Positions 7,199-15,804 of a stretch of DNA of 22,911 bases are shown one piece after another. Origin of the DNA: Helcococcus bovis (GTDB taxonomy: Bacteria; Bacillota; Clostridia; Tissierellales; Peptoniphilaceae). Both the position numbers and the translations under genes were made by a program. The notes under the pieces are model-generated. The model had not been told where the DNA came from, ran no database searches, and saw only the letters and a list, made by a program, of their open reading frames with translations. Numbering within the stretch: the stretch's first letter is position 1; every line of letters starts with the position of its first letter. The stretch is taken from the NCBI RefSeq assembly GCF_046035435.1, contig NZ_JBFNFH010000024.1; one strand, written 5' to 3'.

Positions 7199-7904
7199 CT
7201 TGTCTCCTAAATTCATATAATCCAATAGATGTTGCTATTGGAAGATTTAAACTATCTACATCTTCGCTTTGAGGAATAAATACTTTTTCTCCAAACTTTT
7301 CAAAATCATTTGGAAGCCCTGATCCTTCATTTCCCATAACCAATGAATAAGGACTTTTTACCCTTTTTTTGTAAATACTATCTTCATCATTCATTGAAAG
7401 CATAAATAAATATAAATTATTTTTATGTGATTGAATATATTCTTCAATCGTGTCAAAATGGCTAATTCTTACTTTAAAAAACGCACCCATTGACGCCCTT
7501 ATTATCTTTGGATTGAATACATCCGCAACATTTCCAACTAAAACTAAATCATAAATACTAAATCCGACCATGGATCTTATTATCGTCCCCAAATTTCCCA
7601 TATCCGAAATATTGTGAAGGACTACATGATTATTTCCTTTAATTACATCTCTTGTTTCCTTCTTAAAAATTCCTACTACAAATATATTTTCCTTATCAGC
7701 AAGTTTTCTTATGACATTTGAAGCAAATTCATAGCGAATATGTTTCTCTTTCAATAATTTTATTAAATTTTCTTTATCATTATATCTTTCATCAATAAAG
7801 ACTATTTCAACATTTTTATCACTATTAATTAGCTCAATAGTTGGGAAAGCTCCCAATGTGTATGAATAATCTTCTTTTTTTGAATACTTTTTATATTTAC
7901 TCAT
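7179..7904 (-). CDS. TrmH/SpoU-family RNA 2'-O-methyltransferase
   Basis: This 241-residue SPOUT methyltransferase shows the knot-fold motifs: HNISDMGNLGTIIRSM (motif 1), LVMGNEGSGL (motif 2) and VDSLNLPIATSIGLYEF (motif 3). An N-terminal substrate-binding segment precedes them. It would methylate a ribose in rRNA or tRNA using S-adenosylmethionine; the exact nucleotide is not predictable here. It is the first gene of the six-gene operon down to upp and has its own promoter (7931-7959) and an AAGGAG site. Confidence 0.9.
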   Translation of the reverse strand: MSKYKKYSKKEDYSYTLGAFPTIELINSDKNVEIVFIDERYNDKENLIKLLKEKHIRYEFASNVIRKLADKENIFVVGIFKKETRDVIKGNNHVVLHNISDMGNLGTIIRSMVGFSIYDLVLVGNVADVFNPKIIRASMGAFFKVRISHFDTIEEYIQSHKNNLYLFMLSMNDEDSIYKKRVKSPYSLVMGNEGSGLPNDFEKFGEKVFIPQSEDVDSLNLPIATSIGLYEFRRQDEINSI

Positions 7905-7930
7905 CTTTACTCCTTATACTATTTTATTAA

Positions 7931-7959
7931 TACAGAATAGTTTAGTCAATAAATATAAT
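7931..7959 (-). promoter_or_regulatory. Promoter of the trmH-like to upp operon
   Basis: On the minus strand TTGACT (7959-7954), a 17-base spacer, and TAAAAT (7936-7931) lie about 27 bases before the first ATG. It is divergent from the pncB promoter, and its -35 box overlaps one of two TTTAGTCAA repeats. Confidence 0.65.
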
Positions 7960-7968
7960 AAAATATTT

Positions 7969-7997
7969 TAGTCAAAATTTTTTGTTTATTGTATAAT
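7969..7997 (+). promoter_or_regulatory. Promoter of pncB
   Basis: TAGTCA (7969-7974), a 17-base spacer, and TATAAT (7992-7997) lie about 50 bases before the pncB ATG. The -35 box lies within the second copy of TTTAGTCAA (7967-7975). Confidence 0.6.
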
Positions 7998-8046
7998 AAA
8001 GCTATATTTCTATATACTAAAAAATAAAATAATAAGGAGATATCCA

Positions 8047-9498
8047 ATGAAACATAGAAATTTAAGTTTACTTATGGACTTTTATGAATTAACAATGGCA
8101 AATGGATATTTTGTAAATGGATATAAAGATGTAATTGCTAATTACGATTTATATTTTAGAAATGCTCCCGATGATGCTGTTTTTGCTATTTCAGCAGGAC
8201 TTGATACTGCTATTGATTATATTGAACATCTTCATTTTGATGATGAAGAAATTGAATTTTTAAGAAATAAAAAAATATTTTCTGATGAATTTTTAGCATA
8301 TCTTAGAAATTTCAAGTTTGAATGTGACATCATGGCGATTCCCGAAGGTTCAGTAGTATTTCCTAATGAACCCCTAATGAGGATTAGAGGACCATTTATA
8401 CAAGCACAATTACTTGAAACAATGCTTTTATTAATCATTAATCATCAATCAATGATAGCAACTAAAACAAGTAGAATTGTACGTTTTTCAAATGGAAAAG
8501 CAATTTTAGAATTTGGTTCAAGAAGAGCACATGGAGCTGATGCAGCAAATTATGGTGCAAGGGCATCTTATATTGCAGGTGCTGCTGGTACAGCTAATAC
8601 TCTTGCTGATTATCAATACGGGGTACCAGCTTTAGGTACAATGGCTCATTCATGGATACAATCTTTTGATACAGAATACGAAGCATTTGAAACATATGCA
8701 AAAACTTATCCAAATAACACAGTACTTTTAGTAGATACTTATGATACCTTAAATCAAGGTATTCCAAATGCAATTAAAGTTTTTGATAATATCTTAAAAC
8801 CTATGGGCATAACTCCTGGAGGAATAAGATTAGATTCTGGTGACTTGGCTTATTTATCCAAAAAAGCAAGAATTATGTTAGATGAAGCAGGTTATGAAGA
8901 TTGTAATATCGTTGCATCTGGATCTTTAGACGAGTTTAAAATAAAAGATATCATAAACCAAGGTGGAAAAATAGATGTTTATGGTGTTGGAGAAAGACTT
9001 ATAACCTCAAAATCAAATCCTGTATTTGGTGGAGTTTACAAACTAGTCGCTGTTGAAAAAGACGGCATTGTTAAGCCAAGAATTAAAATATCAGAAAATA
9101 TTGAAAAAATAACAACTCCTGGATTAAAGCAAGTATATAGAATTTACGATAATGAAACAAATATGGCTAAAGCTGATTTGATTACTCTCGAAGATGAAGT
9201 AATTGATGAAACAAAACCATTAACATTATTCCATCCTCTTTACACATGGAAGAAAAAAACAATAAATAATTTTTACGTTAAACCTTTACTAGTACCAATT
9301 TACAAGTCTGGAAAACTAATATATGAAAGACCTAATATGGAAGAAATCAGAAATCATTACAAATCTGAAATTAATTCTCTATGGGAAGAATATAAAAGAT
9401 TAGATTCCCCTCAATTATATAAAGTAGACTTATCTCAAAAATTATGGGATTTAAAAAATAATTTATTAAATGAAGTAAAAGATAATTTACAATATTAA
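8047..9498 (+). CDS. pncB: Nicotinate phosphoribosyltransferase
   Basis: This 483-residue enzyme joins nicotinate and PRPP (with ATP) to form nicotinate mononucleotide in the Preiss-Handler route to NAD. The family start LLMDFYELTMANGYF, the central GSRRAHGADAANYGARASYIAGAAGTAN segment, GTMAHSW and the PRPP-site region GIRLDSGDLAYLSKKAR are all present. Length is as usual for the Gram-positive form. AAGGAG precedes the ATG by seven bases. It is followed after 11 bases by the PfkB-type kinase gene, so the two share a transcript. Confidence 0.96.
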   Translation: MKHRNLSLLMDFYELTMANGYFVNGYKDVIANYDLYFRNAPDDAVFAISAGLDTAIDYIEHLHFDDEEIEFLRNKKIFSDEFLAYLRNFKFECDIMAIPEGSVVFPNEPLMRIRGPFIQAQLLETMLLLIINHQSMIATKTSRIVRFSNGKAILEFGSRRAHGADAANYGARASYIAGAAGTANTLADYQYGVPALGTMAHSWIQSFDTEYEAFETYAKTYPNNTVLLVDTYDTLNQGIPNAIKVFDNILKPMGITPGGIRLDSGDLAYLSKKARIMLDEAGYEDCNIVASGSLDEFKIKDIINQGGKIDVYGVGERLITSKSNPVFGGVYKLVAVEKDGIVKPRIKISENIEKITTPGLKQVYRIYDNETNMAKADLITLEDEVIDETKPLTLFHPLYTWKKKTINNFYVKPLLVPIYKSGKLIYERPNMEEIRNHYKSEINSLWEEYKRLDSPQLYKVDLSQKLWDLKNNLLNEVKDNLQY

Positions 9499-9509
9499 GG
9501 AGCAAATTC

Positions 9510-10436
9510 ATGATATATACAGTAACATTAAACCCTGCTTTAGATATTATTTATACAGCAGATAATTTAGAATCCGAAGGATACACATATGCAAATAAAA
9601 CTCAAAAATTTCCTGGTGGTAAAGCATTAAACGTATCAAGAATGTTAGCAAATATTGGTATTCCTAGTATTGCTACAGGTTTTTTAGGTGGTCAACCGGG
9701 TAAGTTTATTAAAAATTGTTTTGAGGAAATAGATTCTGAAACTCATTTTATAGATATAAAAGATGATACAAGAATTAATGTAAGACTTAAAACACCTCAA
9801 CAACATATTACAATTGCTGGAACTTATCCATCCATTCCAGAAGAAAAAATATTAGAATTATTAACATATCTTTCAAAATTAAGAGAAGGTGACATAGTTG
9901 TTATGGGAGGTTCAATACCTTGTAATGTAGATTTTGAAATTTACAAAAGAATAGCAGAAATTTGTAAAGCAAATAAAGCTGAATTTGTAATTGACATTCC
10001 TCCAAAACAAATGAAAGACTTACTGTCATATAGACCTCTTTTAATTAAACCTAATCTTGATAATCTAGCTAAAATGTTTGATTTAGAACAAATCACAAAT
10101 GAAGCAGATATTATTAAATACGGATTAAAATGTATTGAACTTGGTGCAAAAAATGTTATCGTCTCAGTTGGTGAAGAAGGTTCATATCTATTTAATGACA
10201 ATGCTGACTCGTTTAGATCTTATGGAGTTAAAGGAGAAGAAGTAAATTCCTTCAACTCAAGAGATGCTATGATTGGTGGATTCATAGGTATATATATGAG
10301 AAAACAAGATGTTATTGAATCATTTAGAATGGCTTCAGCCGCTGCATCAGCTACTGCTTTTGTAGAGGATTTAGCAGATTATGATTTAACTATGAAAATA
10401 TATGAAAAAACTATAGTTGAAAAAATAGAATTATAA
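9510..10436 (+). CDS. PfkB-family sugar-phosphate kinase (1-phosphofructokinase-like), altered catalytic loop
   Basis: This 308-residue protein matches the FruK/LacC branch: TLNPALDIIY at the start, PfkB signature GGKALNVSRMLANIG (residues 36-50), the PNLDNL segment (181-186) and VSVGEEGSYLF. Such enzymes phosphorylate fructose-1-phosphate or tagatose-6-phosphate with ATP. The catalytic loop, normally GAGD, reads N-S-R-D (249-252): the base Asp252 remains but both glycines of the anion hole are replaced. Thus activity may be changed or lost. No fructose PTS, lac or fru genes are beside it; it shares a transcript with pncB. It is followed by an intrinsic terminator. The true substrate is uncertain. 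Confidence 0.85.
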   Translation: MIYTVTLNPALDIIYTADNLESEGYTYANKTQKFPGGKALNVSRMLANIGIPSIATGFLGGQPGKFIKNCFEEIDSETHFIDIKDDTRINVRLKTPQQHITIAGTYPSIPEEKILELLTYLSKLREGDIVVMGGSIPCNVDFEIYKRIAEICKANKAEFVIDIPPKQMKDLLSYRPLLIKPNLDNLAKMFDLEQITNEADIIKYGLKCIELGAKNVIVSVGEEGSYLFNDNADSFRSYGVKGEEVNSFNSRDAMIGGFIGIYMRKQDVIESFRMASAAASATAFVEDLADYDLTMKIYEKTIVEKIEL

Positions 10437-10439
10437 AAT

Positions 10440-10478
10440 AAAAAAGATGTAGAATCTAAAGGTTTTACATCTTTTTAA
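10440..10478 (+). terminator. Intrinsic terminator after the PfkB-type gene
   Basis: AAAAAGATGTA pairs with TACATCTTTTT around a 13-base loop just after the stop codon, ending in a T run. Confidence 0.8.
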
Positions 10479-10487
10479 ATATTAAAA

Positions 10488-10563
10488 GGCTCTACAATAA
10501 ATAGTGTTGGTGGATAACATTCATCTTCACTACTTGCGCCCTATGGGTATTTGATAAAGAACC
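10488..10563. mobile_element. Possible 76-bp remnant of an ISL3-type insertion sequence
   Basis: The segment begins GGCTCTACAATAAATA and its opposite strand begins GGTTCTTTATCAAATA, imperfect terminal inverted repeats (11 of 16 identical). GGCTCTTTGTCAA-like ends are known from ISL3-family elements. No transposase reading frame is left, and no clear target duplication is seen. It lies between two facing terminators, where insertion would be harmless. The family assignment is from memory of end sequences. Confidence 0.4.
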
Positions 10564-10594
10564 ATATAAAAAAAGTGGTGTTATTCACCACTTT
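10563..10594 (-). terminator. Intrinsic terminator of the walJ-to-DUF951 gene run
   Basis: On the minus strand AAAGTGGTG (10594-10586) pairs with CACCACTTT (10580-10572) around a five-base loop and is followed by a run of T. It lies 3 bases past the DUF951 stop codon. Confidence 0.88.
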
Positions 10595-10597
10595 AAG

Positions 10598-10831
10598 CTA
10601 TAAATTATCAAAATCTCTTTCAAAATTCACAACAGAAACAAATTTTCCATCCTCATTTTTTATTTTTCTAACCCTTTTATTAAAATCAATTCTTTTCATC
10701 CAAATAACATGCTTACAACCTTGGCATTCTAACTTAAATTCTATGCCTGTTCTTAGAATTTTCCATTCATTTTCTCCACATGCATGTCCTTTTTTTAATT
10801 TTACTAAATCACCTAGTATATACTGTATCAT
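10598..10831 (-). CDS. DUF951-family small protein
   Basis: This 77-residue protein matches the DUF951 pattern: GDLVKLKKGHACGENEWKI, then FKLECQGCKHVIWMKR. Cys18, Cys35 and Cys38 could form part of a metal site; biochemical function is unknown. Its ATG shares one base with the mscS stop codon (TAATG), so translation is coupled. In many clostridia and relatives DUF951 genes adjoin mscS, which supports both calls. It is the last gene before the terminator. Confidence 0.9.
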   Translation of the reverse strand: MIQYILGDLVKLKKGHACGENEWKILRTGIEFKLECQGCKHVIWMKRIDFNKRVRKIKNEDGKFVSVVNFERDFDNL

Positions 10832-11640
10832 TATCCTACCTTAATCCTTGAAAATGAAATTTTTAATTCATTAAATTCTTTTATAATTTCTTTTCTCAAC
10901 GCTCTCTGAACATCCCATTGAGTACCATTTTGAACTTTTGTTGCTATTTGAATTTTATATCCATAAATATCTAATTCATCTATTCCCAATATTTTCGGTT
11001 CTTCTAATAAATTATATTGTTCAAAAATAGTATGGGCTGCTTTATTTATAGCTTCTTCAATAATTTCAAACGGTTTATCATCTGTTATATACAGACTAAC
11101 TGATGCTCTCATCCTATTTACAGAATTATTTATAACAATTGAAATTTTACTATTTGGTATGATTATTTCTCTACCATCTATGTCTTCAAGTTTTGTAATT
11201 CTCATTCCTACATATTTTACGGTACCCGTAATCCCCTCAATAGTAACTAAATCACCTATATTAAATTGATTTTCAAAAACAATAAATGCTCCTGTGATTA
11301 CATCTTGAACTATTGACTTTGATGCAAAAGCTATCGCCATACCACCTATACCTGCAACCGCTAAAATAGATGTAGTATCCACATTAAATACATTAAGTAT
11401 GAATGTAATCATCATGAAATACAAAACAATATTTATAAAATTTTTCAAAACAGATAATATTGTCTTTGTTTTATATTTATATTTTTGATTAATTACAAAA
11501 TGCTTTATATTGATATCCAATATTCTGTTTATTACTAGTTTTATAGTCATAAATACTAAAATTATAATTATAATATTTACAATGCTAGATATCACTGTAT
11601 TTTCCTTATATATTTGTGTTATATTATTTAATAAATACAT
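10831..11640 (-). CDS. Small-conductance mechanosensitive channel (MscS family)
   Basis: This 269-residue protein has three membrane helices (about 18-40, 60-82, 92-112). The third carries the Gly/Ala-rich pore segment VAGIGGMAIAFASKSIVQDVITG. A beta-domain with FENQFNIGDLVTIEGITGTV and a C-terminal alpha/beta domain follow. It would open under membrane tension to release solutes in osmotic down-shock. It is close to the size of E. coli MscS. TAGGAG precedes the ATG. It overlaps DUF951 by one base and follows the DUF5711-like gene closely. Confidence 0.94.
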   Translation of the reverse strand: MYLLNNITQIYKENTVISSIVNIIIIILVFMTIKLVINRILDINIKHFVINQKYKYKTKTILSVLKNFINIVLYFMMITFILNVFNVDTTSILAVAGIGGMAIAFASKSIVQDVITGAFIVFENQFNIGDLVTIEGITGTVKYVGMRITKLEDIDGREIIIPNSKISIVINNSVNRMRASVSLYITDDKPFEIIEEAINKAAHTIFEQYNLLEEPKILGIDELDIYGYKIQIATKVQNGTQWDVQRALRKEIIKEFNELKISFSRIKVG

Positions 11641-11648
11641 ATATTCTC

Positions 11649-12716
11649 CTAATATGCTTTTATTTTATCAATTCTATTATCAAAAATAGTATAAAAAGCC
11701 TGATTATTGCTATACCATCCCTTTAAATCTTTTATAGGTTCTTCAATTATATTTCCATTTTCATAAACTTTTACAGAAGATTTTCCTAAAGCTACTATTG
11801 TATTTTTTCTAATAGATACCGATTCAGCATCTATTCCTATTTCTTTATCATCTATTTCTTTTAAAGAATTATCATATATTTTAATTCTCTTTCCATCTGC
11901 AACCGCCAATTTTTGATAATCATAATCAAATGAAGAAATATCTGTTAAAAATATTTTTTTCATTATAGTATTACCATTAATTAAATAAATATAACTATTT
12001 GACACTAATATATTATTATCTCCAGAAATAAAAGTATCTAAAAATACTTCATTTGCTGTAGATATTGAAAATTGTGTTGTTCCTTTATTTTTAATAGTAA
12101 TTGTAGATGAAATAACACCATTATTTAAATTCATTTCAATAATGGATTCTCTATCTCCTTCATAAGAATAAGAAACTGGATTTTTTAATTTGTCTATCTT
12201 CTTTAATTCATTTAAGTTTTTGTCCATGATAATAATTGTACTATCATTAAACAATTGAATTTGAGAATTTTTAACTTTAACATTTTTTATTTCAGAATTT
12301 ATTTTTACTGATTTTTTCTCTTTACCATTATTTCTATCTAGCATTAAAATATTTCCAGTTTTTGTAAATATATAAACATATTTATCGTAATATGTGCCAA
12401 CTATATTTGTTGCTTGTAAACTAAAAATTTCTCCATTTATATTAAAAGCATGAAGTTTATCTCCTTCAACTTTATAATATTTATCGTCTACAACACCTAT
12501 AAATTTACTATTTGTTCCTATTTCAGCGTTAAAAGAATCTACATTTGATTTTAATGTATTAAAACTATATATGTTATAACTTATGATTAAAACAACTATA
12601 AATAAAATCAATAATATTCCCTTAAAAATAGGAAAATTTCTAAATAAAGAGTTACTTTTTTTTATTCTATTTATTCTCATTTTTTTTCTATTCTTAATAG
12701 AATCTCTTTCTCTCAT
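11649..12716 (-). CDS. Membrane-anchored beta-propeller-like protein (DUF5711-like)
   Basis: This 355-residue protein has a basic N-terminus (MRERDSIKNRKKMRINRIKK), one hydrophobic helix (about 29-48) and a long outside region made of short repeated beta-type blocks (for example YVYIFTKTGNILMLDRNNGKEKKSVKI and KRIKIYDNSLKEIDDKEI), like WD40/PQQ-type propeller blades. DUF5711 is my best family guess, by layout and Firmicute context, not by a distinctive motif. No catalytic residues are evident. It lies between uppP and mscS on the same strand, so a role at the cell envelope is plausible. AGAGG precedes the ATG. Confidence 0.75.
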   Translation of the reverse strand: MRERDSIKNRKKMRINRIKKSNSLFRNFPIFKGILLILFIVVLIISYNIYSFNTLKSNVDSFNAEIGTNSKFIGVVDDKYYKVEGDKLHAFNINGEIFSLQATNIVGTYYDKYVYIFTKTGNILMLDRNNGKEKKSVKINSEIKNVKVKNSQIQLFNDSTIIIMDKNLNELKKIDKLKNPVSYSYEGDRESIIEMNLNNGVISSTITIKNKGTTQFSISTANEVFLDTFISGDNNILVSNSYIYLINGNTIMKKIFLTDISSFDYDYQKLAVADGKRIKIYDNSLKEIDDKEIGIDAESVSIRKNTIVALGKSSVKVYENGNIIEEPIKDLKGWYSNNQAFYTIFDNRIDKIKAY

Positions 12717-12732
12717 AAACGCCTCTTAATAA

Positions 12733-13626
12733 TTAAAATATGCTAGCTAGTAAAAAATAAACTAAAACTATAGCTCCTAAAACTATTCTATAGTAACCAA
12801 ATATCTTAAAGTCATGTTTTTGAATGTATTCCAAGAATTTCTTAATAACAATATATGCAACTACAAATGATAATACAAAACCTAATGCTATTAATCCCCA
12901 TTGTCCAGCTGTTAATCCTGTTGTTTTGATAAGCTTCAATAATGTGGCTCCCAACATTGTAGGAATGGCTAAGAAGAATGAAAAATCTGCTGCAGCCTTT
13001 CTATTCAAACCTAATATCATTGCTCCAATAATTGTAGCTGCTGATCTTGATGTCCCTGGCCACATAGCTAAAACTTGAAAACATCCGATTAAAAATGCTG
13101 TCTTATATCCTACTTCAAAAACATCTGTGTACTTAAATGTTGTTTTTCCTTTATTTTTATCTTCTAATAAGATAATTATAATACCAAAAACAATAAGTGC
13201 TAACGCTACTGGGATTGGCTTAAATAATAATTCATCAATAATATCATCTAATTTTAATCCTATTACTGCAGCAGGAATAGCAGCTACAACTATCTTTTTC
13301 CATAATCTTACTGTTTTATTATGATTAAACCAATAATAAGCTTTATTTATTAATTTCTTTCCACCTGAAAGTTCTTCAATTTTTTCAGGATATGCGCCAT
13401 TATCCAATTTTTTCTTTCCAAATGGATTTAATTTATCAAAATAAATAGCAATAACTGCTAGTATCGCACCTAATTGAATAATAACAGTAAATGCATTTGA
13501 AAAGTTTTCTGGATTCAATCCGACAAACTGATTAACTAAAATCAAGTGACCGGTTGATGACACTGGTAAAAACTCAGTAATTCCTTCGATTATACTTAGT
13601 ATAATTACTTTTATAATTTCTAACAT
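12733..13626 (-). CDS. uppP: Undecaprenyl-diphosphatase (BacA/UppP)
   Basis: This 297-residue multi-pass membrane enzyme removes a phosphate from undecaprenyl diphosphate so that the lipid carrier can be re-used in peptidoglycan synthesis; extra copies give bacitracin resistance. The two signature regions are complete: EGITEFLPVSSTGHL near residue 14 and WPGTSRSAATIIGAMILGL around residue 190, with the catalytic-region Glu, Ser/His and Arg. A charged loop around residues 68-100 is somewhat long. It lies 8 bases after rlmH. Confidence 0.96.
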   Translation of the reverse strand: MLEIIKVIILSIIEGITEFLPVSSTGHLILVNQFVGLNPENFSNAFTVIIQLGAILAVIAIYFDKLNPFGKKKLDNGAYPEKIEELSGGKKLINKAYYWFNHNKTVRLWKKIVVAAIPAAVIGLKLDDIIDELLFKPIPVALALIVFGIIIILLEDKNKGKTTFKYTDVFEVGYKTAFLIGCFQVLAMWPGTSRSAATIIGAMILGLNRKAAADFSFFLAIPTMLGATLLKLIKTTGLTAGQWGLIALGFVLSFVVAYIVIKKFLEYIQKHDFKIFGYYRIVLGAIVLVYFLLASIF

Positions 13627-13634
13627 ATTTTCTC

Positions 13635-14114
13635 CTATTTGTGATAAGGTTCATTTCTCAAAATACGAAATGCCCTATAAATTTGTTCCACAAGTACAAC
13701 TCTCATCAATTGATGCGGAAATGTCATTTTTGAAAAAGACAATTTCAATTGTCCTTTAGTTTTAACCTTATTATGTAACCCGTTTGATCCACCAATTATA
13801 AAACAAATATCTGAATAACCATCAACTGTTATTTTCTCAATCTTTTCAGCAAAATTTTCAGAATCCATTTGCTTTCCTTCAATGCAAAGAGGGATAACAT
13901 AAGCCCTATCATTTATTTTTGACAAAATAGCATCTGCTTCTTTTTCCATTCCTTCTTCAACCTGTGCTTGAGAATATTTATTTGGTAATTTGTACTCATC
14001 AACTTCTATTATATTAAAATTTGCATATGAACCCAATCTTTTTTGATATTCTTTTATAGCATCTGTGAAATATTTATCTTTAATATTTCCTACACATACG
14101 ACATCTATATTCAT
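13635..14114 (-). CDS. rlmH: 23S rRNA pseudouridine-1915 N3-methyltransferase
   Basis: This 159-residue SPOUT enzyme methylates pseudouridine 1915 of 23S rRNA. Its signature elements are all seen: KDKYFTDAIKEYQKRL, ICFIIGGSNGL for cofactor binding, and the C-terminal SKMTFPHQLMRVVLVEQIYRAFRILRNEPYHK. Its ATG overlaps the walJ stop (ATGA), a gene order common in Firmicutes. Confidence 0.97.
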   Translation of the reverse strand: MNIDVVCVGNIKDKYFTDAIKEYQKRLGSYANFNIIEVDEYKLPNKYSQAQVEEGMEKEADAILSKINDRAYVIPLCIEGKQMDSENFAEKIEKITVDGYSDICFIIGGSNGLHNKVKTKGQLKLSFSKMTFPHQLMRVVLVEQIYRAFRILRNEPYHK

Positions 14115-14914
14115 ATGTATTTTCCTCCCAAATCGATTATCTTTCCAGACTTAAATTCCTCTGCAACTTCTATCTCTATATCTTTATTAACATCTATACC
14201 TATATTTTCTAATTCATTTTTCATACTTTCAAGTGCAGTTTTTGGAGTATTATTAGTTTTACTCAAATGTCCTAAAATCAATTTTTCTCCATTTGCATTA
14301 ACAATCTCCTTCATAATACTTGAAGCTAAATCATTTGATAAATGTCCATATTCTCCCTTAATTCTATATTTCAAATCAATAGGATATGGACCATTTTCAA
14401 GCATTTCAATATCGTGATTTGATTCTAATAATAAAATATTTGAATCCCTTATAGAGTCAACTATTAATTGAGATGTAATCCCTGTATCAGTAAGAATGCT
14501 AATCTTCTGATTATTTTGGTAAAAGATGAAAAATACTGGATCTACAGCATCATGAAATGTGCTAACTACTTGAACATCTAAATCTCTAAAAGTAAAAAAT
14601 GTATTTGACTTAAATACATTAATATTTTTAGGATCAATTTTTCCAATTTTATCTTTCATAGCAATCCAAGTTTTTTCATTGGCAAGTATTGGAATATCAT
14701 ACTTTCTACTCAATATCCCCACACCTTTTATATGATCAATATGCTCATGTGTAACAAATATCGCATTCAAATCTTCAGGCTTTTCTCCAATACTTTGCAA
14801 TAACTCAACTGCCAACTTTCCAGTAAGCCCACAATCTATAAGTATTTTTGATTTATCAGATTGTACAAATATCGAATTTCCCGTTGAACCCGATGACAAT
14901 GTGCATAGCTTCAT
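14111..14914 (-). CDS. walJ: WalJ/YycJ-type metallo-beta-lactamase-fold hydrolase
   Basis: This 267-residue protein begins MKLCTLSSGSTGNSIFV and carries the metal-binding HEHIDH motif (THEHIDHIKGVG), a further His in STFHDAVDP and LGHLSKTNNT near the end, all typical of YycJ/WalJ. The family is a metal-dependent nuclease-like hydrolase, in many Firmicutes linked to cell-wall control and DNA repair; the walRK genes are not in this window. GGAGG lies five bases before the ATG at 14914. A longer in-frame reading to 15232 is decayed serpin sequence and not part of this gene. Confidence 0.94.
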   Translation of the reverse strand: MKLCTLSSGSTGNSIFVQSDKSKILIDCGLTGKLAVELLQSIGEKPEDLNAIFVTHEHIDHIKGVGILSRKYDIPILANEKTWIAMKDKIGKIDPKNINVFKSNTFFTFRDLDVQVVSTFHDAVDPVFFIFYQNNQKISILTDTGITSQLIVDSIRDSNILLLESNHDIEMLENGPYPIDLKYRIKGEYGHLSNDLASSIMKEIVNANGEKLILGHLSKTNNTPKTALESMKNELENIGIDVNKDIEIEVAEEFKSGKIIDLGGKYI

Positions 14915-14920
14915 CATAAC

Positions 14921-15666
14921 CTCCGTAACTATTAGTTTACCTTTTATAGAGGGAATTTTCAATAATAAAAATTTAAGTTTTGCATTTAAAATTTCTTTTA
15001 ATTTATTTTCATCTTTAATCAGATCTTCTATTTTTACATTTTCATCTGGAAGCACAAATTCTATTTTAATAAAATTTTTAAATTGCATATTTGCCATTTG
15101 AAAATTACTACCTTTGTAATATTCCCCTGTTTCTTTATTTTTTGACATAAATGTTTTTTCTACTTCTGAGCCATTAGGTAATTTAAATTTAAAATTTTTA
15201 TTATCATTTTTATCAAATTCTTTTTTCCACAAACGCTATTATTAGTATCAAAAATCCCTTCATCATTAAATGAATTCAAAGTAAATGCTAATAAATTGCT
15301 ATTATTTTCATTTAATTTTTCTCCATTTTGATCTAAAAATTTCAATATTTCTGACTTAGATTTATCATTTCCACCATTATATAAATTTGACATTGCATAA
15401 TGTAAACTTAATGGAGAAAATACTACATTTTCATCATTTGAACTCGCTAAAAGTTCCCTAGATAAATTAAAAGAATAATTTCTAAGACCTGATAAAAATT
15501 CTTTATTATTCCATTCATTACTTAATTTATCCTTAAAATAGTTTTTCTTATGTTCAACTTTTGATGGAGAATTTATTAAACTATTATATCCAATACCAAA
15601 AATTGAACAAGTAGTAATTGTTAATATCAACAATGATAAAACACCTAATTTAATCCATTTTTTCAT
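14921..15666 (-). pseudogene. Decayed serpin (serine protease inhibitor) lipoprotein gene
   Basis: The intact start gives a signal-like N-terminus (MKKWIKLGVLSLLILTITTCS, a lipobox-like Cys) and then clear serpin sequence: NLSRELLASSNDENVVFSPLSLHYAM and LYNGGNDKSKSEILKFL. At about 15232 the frame breaks. Serpin sequence resumes in another frame with WKKEFDKNDNKNFKFKLPNGSEV, TFMSKNK, and FVLPDENVKIEDL. The stretch normally lying between these parts (roughly 75-90 residues) is missing, and so are the reactive-centre loop and C-terminus; what remains runs into the walJ ribosome binding site. The gene can therefore no longer make an inhibitor, though a short exported fragment of 168 residues could still be produced. 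AGGAGG precedes the ATG. Confidence 0.88.
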
Positions 15667-15804
15667 ATTTCCCTCCTATAAATTATCTTTGATAATATCA
15701 AAAAAAACAAAAAACGAGATAATGCTTATGTATTTTTAATACAGAATTTTAAAAATTAATCCCTTCAAAAGTCAGAAATCAAAAAATTTTGGGGTGGTGC
15801 TGAC

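Noticed and set aside
14918..15232. N-terminal extension of walJ
   Set aside because: The extension is serpin sequence in the shifted frame. The true walJ start at 14914 has GGAGG at the right distance and begins with the family's usual MKLCTLSSGSTGNS.
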